Part shown: positions 57,083-64,000 of the stretch, one piece after another | Layout of the letters: every line of letters starts with the position of its first letter | Position numbering within the stretch: the first letter of the stretch is position 1 | Assembly: GCA_943362175.1 (NCBI GenBank) | Contig: CALRIU020000001.1 | Location: 248,001-312,000, forward strand | Direction of reading: 5' to 3' | DNA from: UBA4416 sp943362175 | GTDB lineage: Bacteria; Bacteroidota; Bacteroidia; B-17B0; Aurantibacillaceae | Length of the DNA: 64,000 nt | Translations under genes and position numbers: made by a program | Notes under the pieces: generated by a model | Databases searched by the model: none | Told to the model about the DNA's origin: nothing | Seen by the model: the letters and a program-made list of their open reading frames with translations, nothing else

Positions 57083-57976
57083 TTAATCAATAATCAATTC
57101 TTCTGTGACCTGGGTCAGGTAAACTTCATCAAACAGCTCCACGTAAATATCCTGTTGCTTATAGCCTTTCAACAGCAGGTTGTATGCATCTTTCAGGTAC
57201 CGGATTCCCGAAGAGGCATTTCCCTTGTTGTATTTATGAAGCATGCCCAGGTAGTAATAAGCCTCTGTCGGAAACACGGTGTATTTGACCGCTTTTTTAT
57301 AATAGGTTTCCGCCGCTTTGATATTTCCAAGCCGGTCATAGCAACGGGCGATGTAAAAGTAAATATAGCCGTTGGCGTTTTTCCGGCCAAAGCGTGTTAC
57401 TTCGAAGTCCTCATTCAGTCCAAACTCTTCTATAGCCTTTTGATAGTTGCTCATCTGGTAATGGCAAAGCCCTTTCAGAAAATGGATATTCTCTCCCACG
57501 GGCGCTTCCACGCCGGGGCTCAGCTGATCGTAGTGCTCGAGGTGTTTTAAAGAACGCTCATAATCCCTGTAATAATACAGGAGCACCCAGCCGTAATAGC
57601 CTTCGATGTCTATCGGATCAAGCAGAACCGCTTTCTCCAATGCCGCGACTGCTTCCGCATAGTTGCCGTTTTTGGTATTCTGCACGGAATACACATGCCA
57701 GTTAGCAGCCGTCATGCTGTCGTGCGCGGCCATGCATAATTTCATCATCGCATTCGAGCATTGGTCGTTGCCGTGGTAGGAGATGTAAGTCCCCATCTCC
57801 AGGATGTCTTCCTTGCTATAGTTCTTTTCTTTCAGGAATTTATACAATACCAGGGGGTCACATGTTCTCGTGCAGTGGCTGAACTTATAGCCAAGGCTCA
57901 TTGTGTCTGTCTGCGCATGCAGCCCGCAACGACACAACAGGAGGAGAAGAAGGTAATTATTTAGGAAGTATTTCAA
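57083..57976 (-). CDS. Secreted TPR protein
   Basis: A 297-residue protein with a signal peptide (about 1-21, ending LHAQ) and about five tetratricopeptide repeats from residue 95 to the C-terminus, e.g. YAEAVAALEKAVLLDPIDIEGYYGWVLL. Such repeats mediate protein contacts in the periplasm. No enzymatic motif. Its 5' end overlaps the end of the next upstream gene by 20 bases, so the two are coupled, and the start could be a few codons further in. Confidence 0.8.
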   Translation of the reverse strand: MKYFLNNYLLLLLLCRCGLHAQTDTMSLGYKFSHCTRTCDPLVLYKFLKEKNYSKEDILEMGTYISYHGNDQCSNAMMKLCMAAHDSMTAANWHVYSVQNTKNGNYAEAVAALEKAVLLDPIDIEGYYGWVLLYYYRDYERSLKHLEHYDQLSPGVEAPVGENIHFLKGLCHYQMSNYQKAIEEFGLNEDFEVTRFGRKNANGYIYFYIARCYDRLGNIKAAETYYKKAVKYTVFPTEAYYYLGMLHKYNKGNASSGIRYLKDAYNLLLKGYKQQDIYVELFDEVYLTQVTEELIID

Positions 57977-58400
57977 CGAGTGTCCCTTGTTTAAATCTGA
58001 ATGAATAAAATTTCCTGGAATTGACGATGCCGGTTTCTGTGTAGAATGCCGGTTTCCACGGACCGCTTTGTTTCACCGCTTGCAGGGCCTGCCCGCAAAG
58101 CAGGCTGTTGTTGCCCCCAACTTCCAATGGCGCATAAGCTGCATCGCACACCTGTACGCGGTAATAGCCCGCTTCTCCTTTGTAGTTAATAAAGAAGATG
58201 ACGGTAATGATGCCGTCGAAATCGGTTTTTGCCGTGATGATCTTCCTGAACTCTTTTTTGGTGGTATAAAAATCGTTTCCGCTTGCCAGCGATGGATGGT
58301 AATAGGGAAAGACCGGCTTATTGCCAAAAAAGGCACAGCTGTCCTTCTGTGCAGAAGCAAGCCCGCAGGCAAGCAGGAAGAAGACCGTTAGTTTATACAC
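57957..58400 (-). CDS. Secreted TonB-C-like protein
   Basis: A 147-residue protein with a signal peptide (about 1-17, ending ASAQ). The body resembles the TonB C-terminal fold: FDGIITVIFFINYKGEAGYY, ALQAVKQSGPWKPAFY and SRKFYSFRFKQG agree with the pattern seen in energy-transducer C-terminal domains, but there is no transmembrane anchor or Pro-rich linker. A role as a TonB-like periplasmic partner is possible, not shown. It overlaps the TPR gene by 20 bases and follows the PHP gene by 3 bases. Confidence 0.62.
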   Translation of the reverse strand: MYKLTVFFLLACGLASAQKDSCAFFGNKPVFPYYHPSLASGNDFYTTKKEFRKIITAKTDFDGIITVIFFINYKGEAGYYRVQVCDAAYAPLEVGGNNSLLCGQALQAVKQSGPWKPAFYTETGIVNSRKFYSFRFKQGTLVEILPK

Positions 58401-58403
58401 CTC

Positions 58404-60002
58404 TTATTTTTTGGTTGACAGGTAATTCTCAAATGTATTCAGATCCATGGCATTCAGGCAGTTATCTTTTGTTAAAAGCCCTTTGCGCGCGGCATAGGTG
58501 CCATAGCGCATGTCGTGATAGCCTTTCAGCTGGTGGGCATCCGGGTTGATGGAAATCATCACGCCTTTTTCAAGGCAATACGGAATCCAGCGCCAGTCGA
58601 TATCGAGGCGGTAAGGGTGCGCATTGAGCTCGATCACCACCTTGTTGGCTGCGCAGGCATCGATGATCTTTTTATGATCGATCGGGTAGCCCGGCCGCCC
58701 CAGCAACAAGCGCCCGGTAGGATGCCCCAGGATGGTCGTATAAGGATTTTCAATGGCTTTGATGAGGCGGGCATTGGCTTTGGCCTCATCCATTTTTAAG
58801 TTGGCATGCACCGAAGCCACAATAAAATCAAAGCTTTTCAACACCTCTTCTTCGTAATCAAGCTCGCCGTTACTTAAAATATCACTCTCGATGCCCTTGA
58901 AAATTTTGAAAGGAAACAACTGCTGGTTGAGCCGCTCGATCTCCTGTTGCTGGATCAGGACTGTTTCCGGCTTCAGCCCGTCGGCATACACCGCCGTTTG
59001 CGAGTGGTCGCAGATGCCCAGGTATTGGTAGCCAAGCTCCTTACAGTACACCGCCATTTCCTGGAGCGAGTTCATTCCGTCGCTGTAGGTCGAGTGGTTG
59101 TGCAAAATGCCTTTCAGGTCGCTGTATTCAATCAATTTCGGCAGCTCATGGTTTTTTGCCTTTTCTATTTCAAAATGTCCTTCGCGTAATTCCGGTTCGC
59201 AGTACTGAACATGTAAACCCGCATACACCTCTTCCTGGCTGTTGTACTTTTTGATGGCGAGCTGCGAAAAGCCAATGCCCGCGAGGTGCTCCGGCGTAGA
59301 GGAGGTCTCGACGAGCGTCCTGTAAAACACGGCTTCGTTTACCTGTATAAAATTGATGGGAACCGTTTCAGAGCCATATTCGTCCAGGTCGATGCTCTCA
59401 TCGCCCACGAGGATATCGATCTCTTCAATCACCTCGCATTTGCGGCACATGGCTCCTGTAAAGCTTACCAGGTCGGTGTGTTCCTTAATGGCATCAATAA
59501 TCGCCTGGCCTACCTTTTCGGCATAGGCAAAATGGAATTTGCCGGTATTGCTGAGCTTGAACTCAATGTTCTGGATGATCGTATTTTGTGTTTTCTCGCC
59601 GAAGCCTTTGAGCTCTACCAGGCGGTTTTCGTGGCAGGCATACAGCAGGTCCGTCACACTTTCCAGTTCCAGCTCCAGCCAGAGCTGCCGTACTTTTTTC
59701 GGGCCGAGTCCCTTGATGCCCAACATGTCCACTACGCCCACCGGTGTTTTGGTGGTGAGCTCACGCAGCTCGTGGCTCATGCCCGTGGTAGTGAACTCAT
59801 GGATCTTTTCGGCAATGCTTTTGCCGATGCCTTCTATTTTGGTCAGCTCCTCCACGCTTTGGTTATTCAGGTCCATGCGCGTTTTTCCCAGCTTGTAGGC
59901 AGCAGCGCTAATGGCTTTTACCTTGAAAGGATTTTCGTTGTGAAGCTCCATGAGCTTGGCGGTAAGCTCCAGGGCGTCGGCGATATCTTCGGTCGTCATC
60001 AT
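58404..60002 (-). CDS. PHP-domain protein with a decayed PolX-type palm
   Basis: A 532-residue protein with the PolX layout. N-terminal helix-hairpin-helix motifs (TKIEGIGKSIAEKI near 54-67; LGIKGLGPKKV near 94-104), a nucleotidyltransferase palm (about 150-280) and a PHP phosphoesterase (about 300-532) with HNHSTYSDG, ICDHSQTA, ASVHANL, ILGHPTGR and INPDAHQ. PHP would give 3'-5' exonuclease or phosphoesterase activity with a multimetal site. The palm is odd: the active-site GSxRR...GDID stretch reads GAMCRKCEVIEEIDILV (183-199), losing the first catalytic Asp, and the third Asp region VPINFIQ is also changed. Polymerase activity is therefore doubtful. It overlaps ispD by 4 bases. Confidence 0.85.
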   Translation of the reverse strand: MMTTEDIADALELTAKLMELHNENPFKVKAISAAAYKLGKTRMDLNNQSVEELTKIEGIGKSIAEKIHEFTTTGMSHELRELTTKTPVGVVDMLGIKGLGPKKVRQLWLELELESVTDLLYACHENRLVELKGFGEKTQNTIIQNIEFKLSNTGKFHFAYAEKVGQAIIDAIKEHTDLVSFTGAMCRKCEVIEEIDILVGDESIDLDEYGSETVPINFIQVNEAVFYRTLVETSSTPEHLAGIGFSQLAIKKYNSQEEVYAGLHVQYCEPELREGHFEIEKAKNHELPKLIEYSDLKGILHNHSTYSDGMNSLQEMAVYCKELGYQYLGICDHSQTAVYADGLKPETVLIQQQEIERLNQQLFPFKIFKGIESDILSNGELDYEEEVLKSFDFIVASVHANLKMDEAKANARLIKAIENPYTTILGHPTGRLLLGRPGYPIDHKKIIDACAANKVVIELNAHPYRLDIDWRWIPYCLEKGVMISINPDAHQLKGYHDMRYGTYAARKGLLTKDNCLNAMDLNTFENYLSTKK

Positions 60003-60670
60003 AAATACAGTTCTGCAAATTTTAAATCGTAAGGATTGGTGATCTTAATATTTTCGGGATTGCCTTCCACGAGATGGATGCGCTCATCCATGCCTTCCAG
60101 CACGGTGGCATCGTCGGTAAAGAAAGGGGAGTACTCCTGGTTGAAGGCCTCTTTTATTTTGGCAACCACAAAACATTGCGGTGTCTGAACGATCTTATAA
60201 TCTTCGCGGCTCACCGCTTTGTTGATACCGTTGCTGATCATGCGGAGGCTTTCATTGACCGGCGAAACCGGGATGGCGTTGCCCTTCAGCGCAGCCGTCT
60301 CAAAGCAACGCCTGATCGTTTCGAGGCTCACGAACGGCCGGGCGGCATCGTGGATGCCCACAATGTCATTCTTATTGGAGATCACCTGGAGGCCGTTCTT
60401 CACGGAGTGGAAGCGCGTTTCTCCACCGGCCACGGTATGAATGTTCTTGTCCGGAAAATACTCCGCCAGCATAAAATTGGCATCGGTCATGTATTCGGGG
60501 TGTACCGATACGATGATGTTGATGTATTCATCAAACTCCAGGAATTTTTCGATGGTGTGGATGATGACGGGCTTACCTTTGATCTCGATGAACTGCTTGG
60601 GAACAGGAGAATGCATGCGCGTTCCGGTGCCCCCGGCAACAATGATCACGTTATATTGCGAATGGTTCAT
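59999..60670 (-). CDS. ispD: 2-C-methyl-D-erythritol 4-phosphate cytidylyltransferase
   Basis: A 223-residue MEP-pathway enzyme that couples methylerythritol phosphate to CTP. Motifs: VIIVAGGTGTRMHSPVPKQF (nucleotide-binding, with the Arg and Lys expected), HDAARPFVS and FTDDATVLEG. The short size is normal for bacteria. It overlaps the PHP gene by 4 bases, so they are cotranscribed, with no obvious link. It supports the MEP route to isoprenoids here, feeding the carotenoid genes at 10-14 kb together with idi. Confidence 0.95.
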   Translation of the reverse strand: MNHSQYNVIIVAGGTGTRMHSPVPKQFIEIKGKPVIIHTIEKFLEFDEYINIIVSVHPEYMTDANFMLAEYFPDKNIHTVAGGETRFHSVKNGLQVISNKNDIVGIHDAARPFVSLETIRRCFETAALKGNAIPVSPVNESLRMISNGINKAVSREDYKIVQTPQCFVVAKIKEAFNQEYSPFFTDDATVLEGMDERIHLVEGNPENIKITNPYDLKFAELYL

Positions 60671-60763
60671 ATTCTTGTTTTTGGTTAGATGTCATTGCAG
60701 GTCCCGTTTCTCTCCGGGGCGGAGCAATCCCATGGTATCAGATGTCATATGTGTAATGCCGTG

Positions 60764-61120
60764 TTACTCAAAATTATGCGTTACATGTTTTTCCTTTTCC
60801 AGACGTACAACTTTATGCGTTGTTGCATGGATCACTAATGTCGCAATCGTGGTTACCGTGCAACCATTTGTGTACCTGCAATCGCCGCGGTTAGTATGAG
60901 CTATTTTACATGAAGTAACGGTCCATTCACAGGTTAATGCATCAAACGTTAAATGGGGTTTACATTGCCAGTCCTCCGTCCAGTAAACCTTTTTCTTCCG
61001 GGCGATCTGTATGACTTCGTTGCTATCTAATTTAGAAACACAATTGGTTGTTTGCGAAAATGCCGGGTTTACGGCTGTCGCAAGCAAAAATAAAAGTATG
61101 TTTTTCCTAAGTTTAACCAT
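60764..61120 (-). CDS. Secreted PepSY-like protein of Bacteroidota type
   Basis: A 118-residue exported protein with signal peptide (about 1-22, ending AFSQ). The body has a pattern I recall from Bacteroidota PepSY-like proteins: EVIQIARKKKVYWTEDW, then CEWTVTSCKIAHTNRGDCR, TNGCTV and ATLVIHATTHKVVRLEK. Four or five Cys residues could form disulfides. The function is unknown; PepSY folds often inhibit proteases. It stands alone between ispD and the HTH regulator. Confidence 0.6.
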   Translation of the reverse strand: MVKLRKNILLFLLATAVNPAFSQTTNCVSKLDSNEVIQIARKKKVYWTEDWQCKPHLTFDALTCEWTVTSCKIAHTNRGDCRYTNGCTVTTIATLVIHATTHKVVRLEKEKHVTHNFE

Positions 61121-61171
61121 TTAAAATCGATGCTTTCAAGCGTCTCTTTTGTATCTCAATACTCACATCTA

Positions 61172-62179
61172 CTAATAATTCTTCACCCGTTCAATACACT
61201 GGTCAATGGCCTTGTAGGCTTTGCTGAAGAACTGGAAGCGTTGCTTCTCGGCAATACCGCTGATCAGCGTTGATTTTTTGATCAGGTTTTTCATCCAGTG
61301 CTCTATCTCCTCGCAAAACTCCTGGTTGCCCGTGGTCAGCGAGTTGAGCGTATTAAAGGAAATGTAGGAGAATACCACGCCGCCAAGATTCACATGGATG
61401 CAGTTGGTACCGATGACCAGGTCGCTGTTATACAGGTTGAAGGAAGTGACCGGTTTTTTACCGGCTTCGTTCTTGCTTTCCGATTCGGCATAGTGGTTAA
61501 TGGCCTGCATCATCTTTTTCAGCTCCTGGAGCACGGTAATGGCATCGTCTTTTTCCTTGAAGGCGCCCGATTCAAAATAGTATTCTATCTGCTTGATCGT
61601 GGTTTGGATGGTTTCATCCGTCCAGACCTCGATGCTCGGCACTTTGATGTAGGTATCGTGAATATCGACCGCCAGCTGCAGCTGTTTTTCCGGGATAGAG
61701 TCCCAGTCGAACTTGCGGGTCTGGTATTCGGGAACGTTTAATACCGAGCGCTGCCAGTAAAAGAGCTTAAAGGCTGCGAGCTCTTTCGAATAAAAGGAAT
61801 GAAAAATAGGAATCTCCTCCGCGGCGTATATGATTTTGGAATCCTCCGATTTCGACAGCCTTTGCAATTGTGTCAAAAGGCTGGTGAGGTAGCTTTCAAA
61901 GTTATGGGCCGAATCGGTGAGCTTAATATAATTGCAGGTCACGGAGTCGCCTTTATTGGAAAATACCGAATCGATCGAGATCCGGTAGTGCTTGCAGATT
62001 TTATAGGTTTCATCCAGGCTTAGCTCCGTTTCGTTCCGGAGGCGCCTGTAAGCACTGTCGTTGCTGATCTTCAAAAGGTCGGCGATGTCATCTACCAGCG
62101 ATACATTGGCCGGCACAACCTGCTTTAAGTGCTTGATGAACACTTCCTGCATCTCAAAATCTGTTTTTTTCAGGGGCAT
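61172..62179 (-). CDS. Helix-turn-helix regulator with large sensory domain
   Basis: A 335-residue cytoplasmic protein with an N-terminal HTH-like region (about 24-70: DIADLLKISNDSAYRRLRNE) and a long C-terminal domain (about 90-335) rich in helices with several Trp/Phe, which could sense a ligand or bind a partner. Relatives in Bacteroidota share this layout, but I know no assigned ligand. A second in-frame ATG lies at residue 10. A promoter-like TTTTTG-N20-TAGTTTTA lies upstream at 62201-62234 on the same strand. It diverges from the secreted protein at 62406. Confidence 0.8.
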   Translation of the reverse strand: MPLKKTDFEMQEVFIKHLKQVVPANVSLVDDIADLLKISNDSAYRRLRNETELSLDETYKICKHYRISIDSVFSNKGDSVTCNYIKLTDSAHNFESYLTSLLTQLQRLSKSEDSKIIYAAEEIPIFHSFYSKELAAFKLFYWQRSVLNVPEYQTRKFDWDSIPEKQLQLAVDIHDTYIKVPSIEVWTDETIQTTIKQIEYYFESGAFKEKDDAITVLQELKKMMQAINHYAESESKNEAGKKPVTSFNLYNSDLVIGTNCIHVNLGGVVFSYISFNTLNSLTTGNQEFCEEIEHWMKNLIKKSTLISGIAEKQRFQFFSKAYKAIDQCIERVKNY

Positions 62180-62200
62180 TTCTCTTGTATTTAGTCCAAC

Positions 62201-62234
62201 TAAAACTACGGATTATTTGCAAAAAATGCAAAAA
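62201..62234 (-). promoter_or_regulatory. Candidate promoter for the HTH regulator
   Basis: On the minus strand TTTTTG (62229-62234) and TAGTTTTA (62201-62208) are separated by 20 bases, matching TTG-N17-23-TAnnTTTG with one mismatch. Initiation near 62194 would give a 15-base leader. Confidence 0.4.
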
Positions 62235-62366
62235 TGCGATTTCAGGATAGGAATTATTGCAAAAATTAACTTTTCTGTTCGGGTCCTTTCTTCTCCGATT
62301 ATGGCTTTCTGCAAATTCTGCTGATGCCGCCTTGTTTATCCGTTTCATCTCCGCCGGCAAGCGATC

Positions 62367-62374
62367 TAATTTTG
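62367..62374 (+). promoter_or_regulatory. Candidate -7 element for the secreted protein at 62406
   Basis: TAATTTTG matches TAnnTTTG exactly, 31 bases before the ATG. A TTTC at 62342-62345 is 21 bases upstream and would be a weak -33. Confidence 0.4.
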
Positions 62375-62405
62375 ACCTCAGAAACAAACCATAAACTCCC
62401 TTAAC

Positions 62406-63089
62406 ATGAACTACATTTTTAGAATCATCATCAGCCTATCGGGTTTAACGATAGGGATCCCGAATATCTCTGCGCAGGATACCATTTGCTTTAAAAATCA
62501 GGGGCTCTTGTCGGCAAAGATCCTGGAAGTCACTATGGATCAAATTTCCTATAAGCATACCTCCGATTCTTCAGGCTTTATTTATAAGGCTGATAAAAAC
62601 CGGATCGCTTATATCAAATACCGGAATGGGATGGTGGATACGATCAAAGCGCTTCAACAAGCGCCGGTGAAAATACCCGCGATGGAAGCCAATGACATTG
62701 AGATCCATGATGAAAAACTGGTCTATCAGGGTAAAAGACTTAGCGACCGCAAGCTGAAATTCCTGATTGATAATTGTGCCGGCCAACACGCAAAAGACAC
62801 CTTAAAAAAAGAATTTTCTATCATGAAAATGCATGAGCGTAACCAGAAAATAATTGCACCCCTGGGGCTTCTCACTGGCTTTGGGATTGTGGTGGCAACC
62901 GCCCCGATCGTTAGAGACTCCGACCGGTCAGTCTTAGATTACTCACCCGAAACCTGGAAAATTGCCTTTGCCGGCATAGTCAGTGGTGCCGTGATCCGGA
63001 TTGCCTCGCACGTATTCTTTAAGATAAGTCAGAATAAACGCTATCACAAAAGAAATGACATCGCGCGGTTATATAATATTCTAAACTAA
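62406..63089 (+). CDS. Secreted or membrane protein of unknown function
   Basis: A 227-residue protein with a signal peptide (about 1-24, ending NISAQ), a beta-rich segment (LLSAKILEVTMDQISYKHT, then NRIAYIKYRNG) found in many Bacteroidota secreted proteins, a central charged part, and hydrophobic stretches near residues 150-165 and 190-205 that may cross the membrane. I do not recognise a family. It is the first gene of an AT-rich group that also includes a 56-residue peptide and a longer protein cut by the window end. Confidence 0.68.
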   Translation: MNYIFRIIISLSGLTIGIPNISAQDTICFKNQGLLSAKILEVTMDQISYKHTSDSSGFIYKADKNRIAYIKYRNGMVDTIKALQQAPVKIPAMEANDIEIHDEKLVYQGKRLSDRKLKFLIDNCAGQHAKDTLKKEFSIMKMHERNQKIIAPLGLLTGFGIVVATAPIVRDSDRSVLDYSPETWKIAFAGIVSGAVIRIASHVFFKISQNKRYHKRNDIARLYNILN

Positions 63090-63110
63090 TACCAAACCAT
63101 AAAAATCAAA

Positions 63111-63281
63111 ATGATGAAAACAACGATCTCTCTCAAAAAAACAGTACAAATTATCCTTGTTATTGCTATCATCCTCTCATCTGTAGTCATTGCCGGAAAT
63201 ATTGTAAAGGATGTAAAACACGAGTACAGCATGTTGCCTGCCGGGAGCGGTAAAGCCTGCTTCTACGATATGATGCAGTAA
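63111..63281 (+). CDS. Small single-span membrane or secreted peptide
   Basis: A 56-residue ORF starting 21 bases after the previous gene. It has a basic start, a hydrophobic core of about 18 residues (VQIILVIAIILSSVVIAG) and a short polar tail ending in a Cys and FYDMMQ. It could be a signal peptide with a small mature part or a single-span membrane peptide. The position in a same-strand group supports it being real. Function unknown. Confidence 0.5.
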   Translation: MMKTTISLKKTVQIILVIAIILSSVVIAGNIVKDVKHEYSMLPAGSGKACFYDMMQ

Positions 63282-63298
63282 ATTATTTTAACCATCAA

Positions 63299-64000
63299 AT
63301 GAAAACTATGAAAACAACCATTCTGATCATACTCATGAGCATAGGGATTCAATCCTTTTCGCAATCCACATTTTCAAAGAGGAAATACAGGAAAGGGATA
63401 TTTATCGAAAGGATAATCCGTTTGAAACAGAAGAAAGCTACGGAAATAATTTCCCCTCGCGATACTTCCTTGGTTTGTAAAACAATTCATGAAGAAAAAA
63501 AAGTTTCCGGAAATGCCTATATCCCTATGAAACATGATACGCTTGCTGTTGCTGATTCTCATGAAGATGTTGTTACTATGCCCCTGGCGAAACATACCTC
63601 AAAAGGATATGAAAGTATCATCAAACATAATACATTAAAGTTATCCGCAGCGGATATATATTGCCTGAACTCCAGGCAATTTAATGTAAACATACATCAG
63701 CAAAGCCTTGAACAGGAATTGAAAACAAGCTCTGTTGTCATGCAACAACAATCTGATCAGAGCATGAGGGGCGATTTCTTCGAAGAGTTGTTCGAAGATC
63801 TGAAAAGGGTTTTATTGATCTGCTTACTGGTAATGATGGCATTTGCATTGTTTGCGTCAATCCTGGGGATGGCAACTTACCCTGTAGCTTCCGGGCCCTG
63901 GATATTTGGATTGGCTCTTTGTATCTATGCCACAATGGGCATTGTCGTTGCCATCGCGGCGCTGACCGGTAGAAACGGAGGTAAATTTATGCGTGTACTG
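63299..64000 (+). CDS. Membrane protein of unknown function, cut by the window end
   Basis: An ORF of at least 234 codons without a stop, running off the window. The ATG at 63299 or 63308 gives a signal peptide (KTTILIILMSIGIQSFSQ). A polar, Lys-rich mature part follows (about 24-160), and then two membrane helices near residues 166-190 (VLLICLLVMMAFALFASILG) and 200-222. It lies 17 bases after the small peptide gene, so the three genes form one AT-rich group. I recognise no family. The true C-terminus is outside the window. Confidence 0.65.
   Translation, partial: MKTMKTTILIILMSIGIQSFSQSTFSKRKYRKGIFIERIIRLKQKKATEIISPRDTSLVCKTIHEEKKVSGNAYIPMKHDTLAVADSHEDVVTMPLAKHTSKGYESIIKHNTLKLSAADIYCLNSRQFNVNIHQQSLEQELKTSSVVMQQQSDQSMRGDFFEELFEDLKRVLLICLLVMMAFALFASILGMATYPVASGPWIFGLALCIYATMGIVVAIAALTGRNGGKFMRVL

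Overview
The window reads as a chromosomal segment of a Bacteroidota bacterium, probably from the Chitinophagales/Sphingobacteriales side. Evidence seen: three intact proteins and one remnant carry type IX secretion system (T9SS) cargo features; many lipoproteins have lipobox cysteines; promoters resemble the Bacteroidota TTG/TAnnTTTG type and Shine-Dalgarno signals are weak; there is a carotenoid cluster with a type I Idi; the pyrophosphatase looks like the 'flavobacterial' H+-pumping type; intergenic gaps are filled with hairpin repeats typical of the phylum. No rRNA, tRNA, CRISPR array, IS element, prophage or replication origin was recognised.

Layout. 0-1.9 kb: AT-rich edge with an XRE regulator, a secreted protein and a lipoprotein. 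2.4-6.6 kb: giant secreted M43-like metalloprotease with seven tandem Ig-like repeats and a T9SS tail. 6.9-9.7 kb: membrane pyrophosphatase fused to a YceI domain. 10-14.7 kb: carotenoid locus (crtI-crtB-idi on minus, a crtD-like desaturase divergent). 14.7-17.4 kb: TPR histidine kinase and LytTR regulator pair. 17.5-23.1 kb: accessory-looking block with twin lipoproteins, an acidic orphan, an S74-tipped repeat adhesin, a dual SMI1/KNR4 protein and another orphan. 23-29.5 kb: S66 carboxypeptidase, TPR-SpoIIE phosphatase, gcvP. 29.7-30.2 kb: frameshifted remnant of a T9SS-type surface protein.

30.9-34.6 kb: compact minus-strand operon tatA, three FKBP lipoproteins and a cyclophilin-FKBP fusion, closed by a terminator. 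34.8-37.4 kb: GEVED/T9SS protein. 37.4-40.4 kb: lysC and lysA (diaminopimelate/lysine pathway), lysC preceded by a possible leader peptide. 40.5-50.6 kb: secreted GATase-like protein, NTF2-like protein, amidohydrolase, UbiD-family decarboxylase, glucosaminidase-LysM, AlkD-like glycosylase, prolyl oligopeptidase. 50.8-54 kb: DUF1571/LysM protein, then kdsB-aroK followed directly by a secreted toxin-23-like protein. 54.4-62.2 kb: kelch/T9SS protein, GH3-family protein, TPR and TonB-C-like proteins, a PHP protein with a decayed PolX palm, ispD, a PepSY-like protein and an HTH regulator. 62.4-64 kb: AT-rich cluster of small secreted/membrane orphans, the last one cut by the window end.

Functionally, the block supplies isoprenoid precursors (IspD, Idi) feeding carotenoids, envelope folding (the PPIase operon, TatA), lipopolysaccharide Kdo activation (KdsB), aromatic and lysine amino-acid synthesis, glycine cleavage and several exported surface proteins. 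The strongest leads for new biology are the HppA-YceI fusion, the tatA-PPIase operon, the dual-SMI1 island, the toxin-23-like protein in the kdsB-aroK unit and the PHP protein with a degraded polymerase palm.
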